Shown: positions 1 through 6,768 of the stretch, one piece after another
Layout: the number at the start of each line of letters is the position of its first letter
Position numbering within the stretch: position 1 is the first letter of the stretch
Origin: an uncultured Intrasporangium sp.
GTDB taxonomy: Bacteria > Actinomycetota > Actinomycetes > Actinomycetales > Dermatophilaceae
Direction: 5' to 3'
Length of the DNA stretch: 15,048 nt
Assembly (NCBI GenBank): GCA_937873285.1
Contig: CALMNV010000282.1
Coordinates: forward strand, 1 to 15,048
Notes under the pieces: generated by a model
What the model saw: the letters and a program-made list of their open reading frames with translations, nothing else
What the model was told of the DNA's origin: nothing
Database searches by the model: none
Made by a program: the position numbers and the translations under genes

Positions 1-1
1 C

Positions 2-637
2 GCCGAGCCGGACTACCAGTGGGCCCGGACGGTCGAGGCGGTGACCCGGCTCATCCGGGCGCTCGGTGTCACGCTCACGGTCTCCGTGCACGGCATACCG
101 ATGGCCGTCCCGCACACTCGGCCGCTCGGTGTGACGAGCCACGGCACCAACCCGGACCTCGTCTCCGACAACGACCCCGTGTTCGGCTCGGTCCAGGTGC
201 CTGCGAGCTTCGCGTCCCTGCTGGAATACCGGCTCGGCGAGGCCGGGCACGACGCGATCGGCTTCGCGGTGCACGTGCCCCACTACCTGGGCCCCAGCGA
301 GTTCGCCGACGCCGCGGTGCTCGGGCTCGAGCGGCTGCGCAGCGCGACTGGGCTCGACCTCGAGGTCGCCGCTCTCGAGGCGGCGGCCGGCCGCGGCCGA
401 GCCGAGATCAAGCGCCAGATGGACGAGTCGGAGGAGGTGGCGGCGGTGGTCCACGCGCTGGAGCGGCAGTACGACACGTATCTGGAGGGGCTACGCCAGC
501 GTGGTGCCCTGGCCACCGACCTCGGGGACCTGCCGACCGCCGACGAGCTCGGCGCCCAGTTCGAGGCCTTCCTCAAGGACGTGACGCAGGACGGGCCCGG
601 CGAAGGTGGCGACGCGGCAGCCGGTCGCGGAGCGTAG
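2..637 (+). CDS. PAC2 family protein (5'-truncated by window edge)
   Basis: The frame is open from base 2 to the TAG at 635-637, so the start lies left of the window; the GTG at 41 is internal. The visible 211 residues match the C-terminal two thirds of actinobacterial PAC2 (proteasome assembly chaperone-like) proteins. The signatures are a VSVHGIPMAVPHTRP stretch, then GTNPDLVSDNDPVFGSVQVP, then LLEYRLGEAGHDAIGFAVHVPHYL. A charged, probably helical tail follows (about residues 120-195), typical of the long actinobacterial members. The family's cellular role in bacteria is not settled; a link to the proteasome system is inferred from the eukaryotic PAC2 fold. The gene converges on the polymerase gene, whose stop lies 39 bp away. 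The TAC-poor codon use is normal for the window. Family assignment is firm, exact function unknown. Confidence 0.88.
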   Translation, partial: AEPDYQWARTVEAVTRLIRALGVTLTVSVHGIPMAVPHTRPLGVTSHGTNPDLVSDNDPVFGSVQVPASFASLLEYRLGEAGHDAIGFAVHVPHYLGPSEFADAAVLGLERLRSATGLDLEVAALEAAAGRGRAEIKRQMDESEEVAAVVHALERQYDTYLEGLRQRGALATDLGDLPTADELGAQFEAFLKDVTQDGPGEGGDAAAGRGA

Positions 638-676
638 GCGCCCAGCCCGTGGTGGCAGTCTTTGGTGGGCAGCCGG

Positions 677-2500
677 TCAGCCCTTCGCCTCGCTCCAACG
701 TCGGATGATGCTGGTGTCCGCCACGAAGCGGACCTCCTCGCTGCCGGCCCATCCCCGCACCGCGACGGCGAGCGACTCCTCGAGCGCCCGGGCCGCTGCC
801 TCGGCGGCGACCTGGGGGACGTGGACCAGCAGCTCGTCGTGCAGGCACAGCACGATCTGGCCGCCCAGCGGCCGCACCGCCCACCGCACCGTGGCCGCCC
901 ACGCCTTGAACAGCTCGGCGGCCGAGCCTTGGACCACCGCGTTGCGGGCGTAGCGGGCCCTGGCGGCCGCGCCGTCGTCACCCGGCTGACGTGCTGAGCC
1001 GGGAGCGGGCGGCGAGACGTCGAGGTCATCCAGCGAAGCGTCCCCGCTTGAAGGCGCCGCCGACAGGGCGGTCCGGCCGAGCGGAATGAGCCGGCCGCCG
1101 TGCGTGCCGACGGACCCGCCGTCGGCGGCGGCGGCATACGCCCGGTCGAGCAGGCCCATCGCGACGGGGTAGGCCCGCTCGAGGTCGCGCAGCGCCTCGC
1201 CTGCCGCTCCGGAGCGCTGGCCGTACATCGCGGCGAGCACCGCGATCTTGGCGCGGGGCCGGTCGACGCCGAGCTTGGCCGCGACCGGCGCATAGAGGTC
1301 GTCGCTGCGGGTCGCCTCCGCGAGCGCCCGGTCTCCGCTCACCACTGCGAGCACGCGCGGCTCGACCTGCCCGAGGTCGGCTCGCACGAACACGTGCCCC
1401 GGCTCGGCGCGCACCGCGGGCCGTAGGGGAGCGGGCAGGTTGTGCAGCCCGTGCTGGGCCGTCATCCGCCCCGCCCCGCCGTCGCACGCGCTCCACGAGC
1501 CGCGCAGCCGGCCGTCGGCGCCGACGTGCTCGTCGAGCCACCGGTAGCCGTAGGTCGTGGCCATCCGCTCCTGCTTGCGCCAGCGCAGCAGCGCGTCGAC
1601 GACGGCGTGGGCGTGCCGGTATGGCTCGAGCACGCCCGCCCGGGTGCTGCTCACCTGCACACCGACCGAGGCGAGCAGCTGCCGGACGGCGCCGGGGCTG
1701 CGCAGGTCGGTGTCCTCTCGGCCAGGGGTATGCCGCAGCACGGCACGGTCCCGCTCGGCCCGCAGCCGGGCGGCGTCGGCCTCGCCCGTGGGCCGGGGCC
1801 CGGCCGCCGCGGCGATGAGGTCCTCGGCGGCCAGCCGGTCCAGGGGCAGCCCGTCGCGTTCGAGCTCGAGACAGAGCACCGCGGCGGCCGACTCCGACCA
1901 GGCGCTGCGCTGCAGCCGGTCGCCGCTGCGACCCCCTCGCCGCCGCAGCGCATCGGCCTGGTGTGCCTGGCACCGCAGGGCGAGCTGCCCCAGCAGTCGC
2001 AGCCGCTCGTCGGTGGTCGGCCACGACGTCAGAGCCTCGGGCCGCAGGTGACCGTCGGGCTGCAGCACGTGATCGCCCGAGTCGTCAGCAGGTGCCGACG
2101 CGGCCGCATCGAAGAGGTCGGCCTCGAAGCCCGCGAGCCGGGGTCGAGCCGGGAGGGGGACCTTGTCCAGCGGCAGGCCGCTGCTGGCGGCCCACACGTG
2201 CCCGGGCGAGGCGCGCCAGCCACCGTGGATCAGCCGGTGGGCCTCGGCCAGGTCCCACGTGCGGTCCACCGCCACCCGGGCGGCAACCGCGTCGAGCAGC
2301 CCAAGACGGGCCGACCAGACCACCCAGCGTGCGGGCTGAAGGTGCGCCAGCTCGGAGACGAGCGCGGGCACCCCCGCGCGGGGACAGCCACGCTCGATGC
2401 CCGGCCCGACGGCATACGCCCGGCGCGGCCCGACCACGAGGGCGACGAGGGGGGTGTCGGCCGCCGGCCGCGGCACCCCCGCATCACGCACGGTCACCAC
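677..2500 (-). CDS. Family A DNA polymerase (PolA-like, no 5'-nuclease domain)
   Basis: A 607-residue polymerase of the actinobacterial group usually labelled bifunctional 3'-5' exonuclease/DNA polymerase. All three family A motifs are visible. Motif A is ADLGQVEPR (D375, E380). Motif B is R414-x3-K418-x3-L422-x3-Y426-G. Motif C is LHDELL (H554, D555, E556). The two metal-binding aspartates and the motif B Arg/Lys/Tyr are therefore present. The E. coli Pol I residue Phe762 is Leu422 here. The N-terminal third sits where the proofreading domain would be, but I see no D-x-E exonuclease motif, so proofreading is doubtful. The 5'-3' nuclease domain is absent, making it shorter than PolA (about 900 residues). 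The start is a GTG 24 bp behind the stop of the upstream aminotransferase gene, so the two are probably co-transcribed. A separate full PolA presumably lies elsewhere. The role is likely DNA repair or gap filling (inference). Confidence 0.9.
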   Translation of the reverse strand: MVTVRDAGVPRPAADTPLVALVVGPRRAYAVGPGIERGCPRAGVPALVSELAHLQPARWVVWSARLGLLDAVAARVAVDRTWDLAEAHRLIHGGWRASPGHVWAASSGLPLDKVPLPARPRLAGFEADLFDAAASAPADDSGDHVLQPDGHLRPEALTSWPTTDERLRLLGQLALRCQAHQADALRRRGGRSGDRLQRSAWSESAAAVLCLELERDGLPLDRLAAEDLIAAAAGPRPTGEADAARLRAERDRAVLRHTPGREDTDLRSPGAVRQLLASVGVQVSSTRAGVLEPYRHAHAVVDALLRWRKQERMATTYGYRWLDEHVGADGRLRGSWSACDGGAGRMTAQHGLHNLPAPLRPAVRAEPGHVFVRADLGQVEPRVLAVVSGDRALAEATRSDDLYAPVAAKLGVDRPRAKIAVLAAMYGQRSGAAGEALRDLERAYPVAMGLLDRAYAAAADGGSVGTHGGRLIPLGRTALSAAPSSGDASLDDLDVSPPAPGSARQPGDDGAAARARYARNAVVQGSAAELFKAWAATVRWAVRPLGGQIVLCLHDELLVHVPQVAAEAAARALEESLAVAVRGWAGSEEVRFVADTSIIRRWSEAKG

Positions 2501-2524
2501 CAGCTCGGCCGCCCGGGCCGCGTC

Positions 2525-3676
2525 TCACGTCACGGCCCGGGCCATGCGGGCCACCGCCTCGGCCAGCACGTCGGGCGAGGTGGCCAGGTTGAGCCGGGCG
2601 TGTCCGATCCCGGCCGCGCCGTAGCGGGGGCCGGGCGAGAGGGCCACGCTGCCGCGCTCCCGAAACACGACTGCAGGGTCGTCGCCGAGACCGAGCCCGC
2701 GGCAGTCCAGCCACGCCAGGTAGGTGGCCTCCGGCGGCCGGTATCGGATGTCGGGCAGATGCTGCGCGAGCAGCCGCTCGAGCAGCCTCCGGTTGGCGTC
2801 CACCTCGCGGCGCAGCTGGGCGAGCCACTTCCGGCCGTCGTCGTAGGCCGCCGTCTGGGCCAGCACGCCGAGATGGGTCGCCGAGTGCGTGTGCCACGGA
2901 TGCAGGAGGCGCAGGTCGCCGGCCGCGTCGGCACCGGCGACGAGGACGGCGGCCTTGAGCCCGGCGAGGTTCCACGCCTTGGACGCCGACGTCACGGTGA
3001 AGGCATCCTCCGACCCCGGCACGCGCAGATAGGGGGTGAATCCGGCCGGTTCGTGCACCAGTGGGGCGTGGATCTCGTCGGAGACCACCCGCACCCCGTG
3101 CTGGCGGGCGAGTGCGGCGACCGCGGCGAGCTCTGCGGGTGTCGGCACAGTGCCGGTCGGGTTGTGCGGGTTGCACAGCACGTATGCCGCGCGCTGGCCC
3201 CCCGCCGTCGCGTCGCGGAAGGCGGCGGCGAGGACGTCGAGGTCGAGCCGGCCGGTCTCGCCGAGCGGCGCCTCGAGTGGCCTGCGCCCGATGGCATCGA
3301 CGGCGGAGAAGAAGGCGTCGTAGCCAGGCGTGCTGAGCACGACCGGGCCCTCGTCATCGGTGAGCAGGCGCAGCAGCTCGGACAGGCCACCGATCACGTC
3401 GCGGACGACGGCGACCAGCGCGGGGTCCGGCTCCCAGCGCCACTCGTCGCGGGCAAAACGGACGAAGGCGGCGGCATACGGCTGCGGCCAGGCATATCCG
3501 GTGTCGCCGCGACGCATGGCGCTGGTCACCGCCTCCACCACCGCTGGGCACGGCTCGGCGTCCATCTCGGCCACCCAGAGCGGCAGGACGTCGGCCGGAT
3601 ACAGGCGCCACTTCAGGCTCGTGCGCGATCGACGCAGCTCGTCCTCGGATCCGTCGAGGAGCCGGTGGGAGAGCAT
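2525..3676 (-). CDS. PatB/MalY-type PLP-dependent aminotransferase / C-S lyase
   Basis: A 383-residue class I/II fold-type I PLP enzyme. It has the MalY/PatB hallmarks: an N-terminal LPLWVAEMDAEPCPAVVEA segment, CNPHNPTG at about residue 168, SDEIHAPLV (the cofactor-binding Asp) near 200, SASKAWNLAG with the Schiff-base lysine K233, and a C-terminal HARLNLATS containing the carboxylate-binding arginine. Members cleave the beta C-S bond of cystathionine or cysteine S-conjugates to pyruvate, ammonia and a thiol, and some act as aminotransferases. The length is normal. The ATG at 3674-3676 is chosen because a TAGAGT -10-like hexamer ends exactly 6 bases upstream with no Shine-Dalgarno, which fits a leaderless mRNA. 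It is first in a two-gene unit with the polymerase. A role in methionine synthesis, beside metX about 3 kb away, is possible but inferred; substrate cannot be read from the sequence. Confidence 0.88.
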   Translation of the reverse strand: MLSHRLLDGSEDELRRSRTSLKWRLYPADVLPLWVAEMDAEPCPAVVEAVTSAMRRGDTGYAWPQPYAAAFVRFARDEWRWEPDPALVAVVRDVIGGLSELLRLLTDDEGPVVLSTPGYDAFFSAVDAIGRRPLEAPLGETGRLDLDVLAAAFRDATAGGQRAAYVLCNPHNPTGTVPTPAELAAVAALARQHGVRVVSDEIHAPLVHEPAGFTPYLRVPGSEDAFTVTSASKAWNLAGLKAAVLVAGADAAGDLRLLHPWHTHSATHLGVLAQTAAYDDGRKWLAQLRREVDANRRLLERLLAQHLPDIRYRPPEATYLAWLDCRGLGLGDDPAVVFRERGSVALSPGPRYGAAGIGHARLNLATSPDVLAEAVARMARAVT

Positions 3677-3682
3677 GGGCAG

Positions 3683-3688
3683 ACTCTA
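3683..3688 (-). promoter_or_regulatory. -10 element of a leaderless promoter for the PatB/MalY-type gene
   Basis: Read on the minus strand, TAGAGT is followed by six bases (CTGCCC) and then the ATG. A start point 7 bases past the hexamer would be the A of the ATG. No recognisable -35 box lies 16-18 bp upstream and no Shine-Dalgarno precedes the ATG. Leaderless genes of this layout are common in Actinobacteria. Inference from spacing only. Confidence 0.45.
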
Positions 3689-3757
3689 GGAGACGACGCC
3701 GACATCCTGCGTCGGCCGCCCGACGGGCCGCAGGGCGTGTCGGCGCTTCCCGTGGCA

Positions 3758-3763
3758 TAGGTT
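3758..3763 (+). promoter_or_regulatory. Candidate -10 element (TAGGTT) for the EcsC-family operon
   Basis: TAGGTT lies 30 bp before the chosen GTG at 3793, giving a predicted start point near 3770 and a leader of about 23 nt that contains the AGAGGAG ribosome-binding site. The -35 region is not close to consensus. The divergent promoter of the minus-strand PLP enzyme gene lies about 70 bp to the left, so 3677-3792 is a two-way promoter region. Confidence 0.4.
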
Positions 3764-3780
3764 CTACGGTGGCGGCAACG

Positions 3781-3787
3781 AGAGGAG
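3781..3787 (+). promoter_or_regulatory. Ribosome-binding site deciding the EcsC start
   Basis: AGAGGAG is a good Shine-Dalgarno match. Its 5-base spacing favours the GTG at 3793 over the adjacent GTG at 3790 (2 bases), and it lies downstream of the GTG at 3769. Confidence 0.5.
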
Positions 3788-3792
3788 CAGTG

Positions 3793-4500
3793 GTGGGCAT
3801 CTTCGGACGAGAGTTCGGATCTGGGAAGCAGGACGCCGGGGCGACCCCGGCATCGGTCGGCTCCTCCGGGGCGGCGACCCAGCTGGTCCGGCGGCTGCTC
3901 GACGTCGGCATCGACGGGCGGGGCCCTTTCCGCTCCGCCTCGCAGGTGGCTGAGTCGGCGCTGCAGCGGGCGCGCGGCGACGTGGAGGAGGCCATCCGTA
4001 TCGTGCGCCGCGACCACCGCCGGCTCGCGGCGGTCGGTGGCTTCGGGACCGGCCTCGGCGGCTTCTTCACCATGCCGGTGTCGCTGCCGGCCAACGTCGT
4101 GGAGTTCTACCTGCTCGCGACCCGGCTGACGGCGGCCACCGCGCGCCTACGTGGCCACGACCTCGACGCGCCGCAGGTGCGCACCGCGATCCTGCTCACG
4201 CTCGTAGGGGGCGGCGCTGAGGAGTGGCTCCTCCCGGCCGGGCTTCGGGTGGCGCCGGGGGGTCGGCTGGTTGCGCTTGCCGGTGAGCGGCTGCCGGCGC
4301 CGGCGCTCATGGTGGTGAACAAGGCCGTCGCGTTCCGTCTGCTTGGCCGGTTGGGTCAGGGGGCATTCGCCCGGCTGGGCCGCGCGGTGCCACTCGTCGG
4401 GGGGCTCGCCGGCGCCGCGCTCGATGCCTACCTCCTCGGCCGCATCGCCACGTCCGCGGCCAAGGAGTTCCCGCCCGCCTCGAAGCGGTTGGGCGCGTGA
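3793..4500 (+). CDS. EcsC family protein
   Basis: About 235 residues. The central segment from the RARGDVEEAIRIVRRDHRRLAAVGGF region to GTGLGGFFTMPVSLPANVVEFYLLATRLTAATARL is typical of EcsC-family proteins: a glycine-rich hydrophobic stretch and an amphipathic helix. A second hydrophobic segment, VPLVGGLAGAALDAYLLGRIA, near the C-terminus could associate with membrane. The biochemical role of the family is not established; it is named after a gene beside a Bacillus ABC transporter, but no transporter is present here. Start choice: AGAGGAG at 3781-3787 is 5 bases before the GTG at 3793. GTGs at 3790 and 3769 are in frame; the one at 3769 could serve a leaderless mRNA. It is followed after 28 bp by a DUF1232 gene, a likely operon partner. 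Confidence 0.8.
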   Translation: MGIFGREFGSGKQDAGATPASVGSSGAATQLVRRLLDVGIDGRGPFRSASQVAESALQRARGDVEEAIRIVRRDHRRLAAVGGFGTGLGGFFTMPVSLPANVVEFYLLATRLTAATARLRGHDLDAPQVRTAILLTLVGGGAEEWLLPAGLRVAPGGRLVALAGERLPAPALMVVNKAVAFRLLGRLGQGAFARLGRAVPLVGGLAGAALDAYLLGRIATSAAKEFPPASKRLGA

Positions 4501-4528
4501 CGGCGGCGCCGGTGAGGCTGCGTCGGGG

Positions 4529-5020
4529 ATGAGCCGTCTCAAGCTCTTCACGACGGTCGCGGCCGTGCTGCGGATGGCCGGCCGACCGGGCGCTCCGGGT
4601 ATTTCCGAGCGGGTCGACGCCCTGCCGCGGCTGGTGCGGGCGACCGTCGACGGGTCGTATGCCGGGACCACCGTCAAGCGGTTGGGTCTGGTCGTCGCCG
4701 CGGTGGCCTATGTCGCCTCCCCCGTGGACCTGCTTCCGGAGGCGCTGATGCCTGTGCTCGGCATGGCGGACGACGCCGTCGTCGCGTCGTGGGCGATCAA
4801 GGCGCTTCTCGAGGAGACCGACCGCTTCCTTGCCTGGGAGCTCGGCCAGGGACGAAGGCCGGGCCGCACGGTGGTGCCCGGCACGGTCGTCGGCGAGCCC
4901 CCCGCCCCGCAGCAGCGGGCGAACGCCGCGGGGGAGCGGGACGCGCCGCCCGCCGCGGGCCTCCGCGAGGCGGCGACCACCTATCTCCTGGAGTCGGTCC
5001 GGCGGCGGCTCGAGCGCTGA
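4529..5020 (+). CDS. DUF1232 (YkvA-like) membrane-associated protein
   Basis: 163 residues. The diagnostic DUF1232 block is a hydrophobic helix, LGLVVAAVAYVASPVDLLPE, followed by ALMPVLGMADDAVVASWAIKALLEE: the SPxDLxPE and LGxxDD signatures near residues 63-82. The remainder is a charged, proline-rich C-terminal tail. The function of the family is unknown; one membrane segment is expected. The ATG at 4529 is the first good start in frame after the EcsC stop (28 bp gap). The frame stays open farther upstream but there overlaps the EcsC gene, so that part is not used. There is no strong Shine-Dalgarno, in line with translation coupled to the upstream gene. Confidence 0.82.
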   Translation: MSRLKLFTTVAAVLRMAGRPGAPGISERVDALPRLVRATVDGSYAGTTVKRLGLVVAAVAYVASPVDLLPEALMPVLGMADDAVVASWAIKALLEETDRFLAWELGQGRRPGRTVVPGTVVGEPPAPQQRANAAGERDAPPAAGLREAATTYLLESVRRRLER

Positions 5021-5042
5021 CACTCGGGCGGCGAGCCTGCGG

Positions 5043-5082
5043 ATGTCCACAGGCCTGCTTGTCGACGTTCGCGCTGTCCACC
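5043..5082 (+). other. Cluster of three DnaA-box-like 9-mers
   Basis: Within the 113-bp gap between the DUF1232 and DUF4192 genes lie ATGTCCACA (5043-5051, one mismatch to the actinobacterial box TTGTCCACA), TTGTCGACG (5059-5067, two mismatches) and CTGTCCACC (5074-5082, two mismatches), all in the same direction with starts 16 and 15 bp apart. No AT-rich unwinding element or dnaA/dnaN gene is nearby, so this is not an origin. Binding by DnaA is only a possibility. Confidence 0.25.
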
Positions 5083-5133
5083 GGTGCGACGGTCGGCCTG
5101 TCCCGCGGGGCGCCGGGTGGCCAGGCTCGGGAC

Positions 5134-6627
5134 GTGGAGAAGATCTCGGTCAGCGGGCCCGACCAGCTGCTGGCGGTGCTGCCCTACCAGCTTGGCTTCC
5201 AGCCCCGCAGCAGTGTCGTGATCGCGTGCTTCAGAGGCAGGCGCATGGAGCTCGTGGCCCGGCTCGACGCGGTCCCAGACCCGGCCGCGGCCGTCGCGGC
5301 AGCCGAGGTCCTGCCGCCATTGCTGCACGAGGCCCCGGACTGGGTCCTTCTCGTCGGCTACGAGGAGCAGCCGGGCGAGTGCCTGCCGCTGTCCCAGGCC
5401 CTTGCCGCCGCCCTGCGGCGGGAAGGCATCGAGATCGGCCAGCGCGTCGTCGTGCGGGCCGGTCGCTGGTTCTGCCTCAGCTGCGAGGACTGCCCCGCCG
5501 ACGGCACACCGCTGCTGCGCGACGCCGACGTGCCGGGACTGGCGGGATATGTCGGCCTCGGGCGGTCGGTGCTGCCGGGCCGCGACGACCTCGGCGCCCT
5601 CGTTCGGCCCGCATCCTCCCGAGACGCTCGCGGAGCGGAGCTCGGAGAGCAGGTGCAGGCATGGCAGCGCCGACTCTCCAACGCGCACGCCGACTATCGC
5701 GCCTGGCAGGCGGCTCGGTGGGATCGCGCCTTCCATGACGAGGTGTTGGCCGGGAACGCCGGGAACGCCGGGACCGCCGGGAACGCCGGGAACGCCGGGA
5801 ACGCCGGGAACGCCGGGAACGCCGGGAACGCCGATGACCTCGTCCGCGCCGAGCCGGCCAGCGGTTCACAGCCGAAGGGCCCGGCCCGACCCACCGACCT
5901 GCAGCGGCTGCTCGGAGAGGCTCTGCGGACGTGGAGGCTGCTTCTCGACGGGCGGCTCGACCGCCTGCTCGCGCTGTCTCCCGGCGGCCCCTTCGTGGTG
6001 GAAGGGGGCCCGGGACTCGGCGCAGGGGGAGGGGGCACCCGCGACGGCGGCTGCAGCCCGGGCTCGGATGCTGCCCATCTCGCCGTGCTGGTCGGCTCGC
6101 TGCGGCATCACGGGCTGCGAGACGCGCTCATCGCCTGGCTGTGCCCCGGCACTCTGGGCAGAGAGGCGCTCGACCCGGACGTCGCCCGCGCCCTCGAGCA
6201 GCATCTCGGCCCCCCGCGTCGCAGTCCCGACCCCCGGGTTGGCGGCCGGACGTCCGGCGCGGGAGAGGACGCGCTCGCGGTCTGGTCAGCTGATGCGTGG
6301 CCCGAGCTGGTGGCCGCTCGGCTCGCGGCTCTGGCCCGCCGGGTTCCGGGCGAGCACGCCACTCCCGTGCTCGCGGTGGCGGCGTGTCACGCGTGGTGGC
6401 GAGGCGACGGTGCCCGCGCCGCGGTGGCTCTCGAGCAGGCCGCGCTGCTGGAGCCGGACCACCGGCTCTGCCACCTGTTGCGACAGATGGTCTCCCAGTG
6501 CATCCGACCGGGTGCACGGTCGGCCACAACCGGGCGCTTCGACGCCTGGACCGGCGACACGGTGGGCCTCAGGCACCGGTTTCGAGACGTGGACCGGCGG
6601 CTCGATGACCGCGCGGAGGACAGGTAG
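5134..6627 (+). CDS. DUF4192 domain-containing protein
   Basis: 497 residues from the GTG at 5134. The N-terminus, VSGPDQLLAVLPYQLGFQP followed by RSSVVIACFRG, is the standard opening of actinobacterial DUF4192 proteins and supports this start. A Cys pair (CLSCEDC) with downstream DGTPL and the C-terminal AVAACHAWWRGDGARAAVALEQAALLEPDH block also match the family. The function is unknown; it is probably cytoplasmic, as no signal or membrane segment is seen. Two low-complexity insertions stand out: nine Gly-Asn-Ala/Thr units at about residues 207-233 coded by a perfect 9-bp tandem repeat, and a glycine-rich loop near residues 290-310. No good Shine-Dalgarno precedes the GTG. The stop codon overlaps the probable -10 box of the riboswitch promoter. 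Confidence 0.82.
   Translation: MEKISVSGPDQLLAVLPYQLGFQPRSSVVIACFRGRRMELVARLDAVPDPAAAVAAAEVLPPLLHEAPDWVLLVGYEEQPGECLPLSQALAAALRREGIEIGQRVVVRAGRWFCLSCEDCPADGTPLLRDADVPGLAGYVGLGRSVLPGRDDLGALVRPASSRDARGAELGEQVQAWQRRLSNAHADYRAWQAARWDRAFHDEVLAGNAGNAGTAGNAGNAGNAGNAGNAGNADDLVRAEPASGSQPKGPARPTDLQRLLGEALRTWRLLLDGRLDRLLALSPGGPFVVEGGPGLGAGGGGTRDGGCSPGSDAAHLAVLVGSLRHHGLRDALIAWLCPGTLGREALDPDVARALEQHLGPPRRSPDPRVGGRTSGAGEDALAVWSADAWPELVAARLAALARRVPGEHATPVLAVAACHAWWRGDGARAAVALEQAALLEPDHRLCHLLRQMVSQCIRPGARSATTGRFDAWTGDTVGLRHRFRDVDRRLDDRAEDR
5752..5832 (+). repeat. Nine tandem 9-bp units (GGGAACGCC) inside the DUF4192 gene
   Basis: Nine copies of GGGAACGCC lie head to tail; only the third differs (GGGACCGCC, giving Thr for Asn). 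Eight identical copies imply recent slippage or selection against drift. As the unit is three codons, copy number can change without breaking the frame. It codes for (Gly-Asn-Ala)n between the helical region after the Cys pair and the C-terminal domain. Confidence 0.97.
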
Positions 6628-6630
6628 GCT
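6625..6630 (+). promoter_or_regulatory. Probable -10 element for the SAM-IV riboswitch / metX transcript
   Basis: TAGGCT starts on the stop codon of the DUF4192 gene and predicts a start point near 6637, three bases before the riboswitch P1 strand at 6640. That placement is what a riboswitch promoter needs. ATGACC at 6605-6610 is a weak -35 candidate with a short 14-bp spacer. An overlapping TAGGGG at 6630-6635 is the alternative. Confidence 0.45.
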
Positions 6631-6639
6631 AGGGGCCGA

Positions 6640-6755
6640 GGTCATGAGTGCCAGCGTCAAGCCCCGGCTCGCTGGTCGGCAACCCTCCTGCGCGGCGGGG
6701 TGCCCCGGGTGAGGACCTGGCCGCACCCCATCCAGGTGCGTGCAAGTGCGCGACC
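6640..6755 (+). ncRNA. SAM-IV riboswitch upstream of metX
   Basis: The sequence matches my memory of the SAM-IV consensus nearly base for base. GGTCATGAGTGCCAGCGTC is at 6640-6658. P1 pairs GGTC (6640-6643) with GACC (6714-6717). P2 pairs CCAGC (6651-6655) with GCTGG (6671-6675). The conserved GGCAACCCTCC and GGGGTGCCCCGGGTGA blocks follow. A downstream hairpin GCACC/GGTGC (6723-6737) is followed by the GTGCAAGTGCGCGACC 3' element typical of type IV. It binds S-adenosylmethionine. The 3' end is only two bases from the AAGGAG ribosome-binding site of metX, so control of translation initiation by SAM is the simplest reading (inference); no separate terminator hairpin with a U run is seen. Confidence 0.92.
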
Positions 6756-6756
6756 G

Positions 6757-6762
6757 AAGGAG
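6757..6762 (+). promoter_or_regulatory. metX ribosome-binding site directly after the riboswitch
   Basis: AAGGAG is 6 bases before the ATG at 6769 and fixes the metX start. CCCTCC in the riboswitch P3 arm (about 6683-6688) is complementary to this purine run and could mask it in one conformation; that pairing is inference. Confidence 0.65.
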
Positions 6763-6768
6763 CCTCCG

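Noticed and set aside
638..676. Loose inverted repeat GCCCA/TGGGC between the PAC2 and polymerase stops as a terminator.
   Set aside because: Only five pairs with a loop of about 20 bases and no stable inner stem; too weak to call.
1442..3760. Very long plus-strand open frame (772 codons) across the polymerase and PLP enzyme genes.
   Set aside because: It is the antisense shadow of two well-supported minus-strand genes; the product is Arg/Gly/Pro-rich with no recognisable domain. Long shadow frames are expected at this GC content.
5043..5082. The DnaA-box-like cluster as a replication origin.
   Set aside because: No dnaA, dnaN, parAB or AT-rich unwinding region nearby, and only one box is close to consensus.
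5402..6712. Alternative plus-strand frame through the DUF4192 repeat reading as collagen-like Gly-Thr-Pro units.
   Set aside because: By-product of the 9-bp repeat read one base off; the rest of that frame has no family resemblance, while the DUF4192 frame does.
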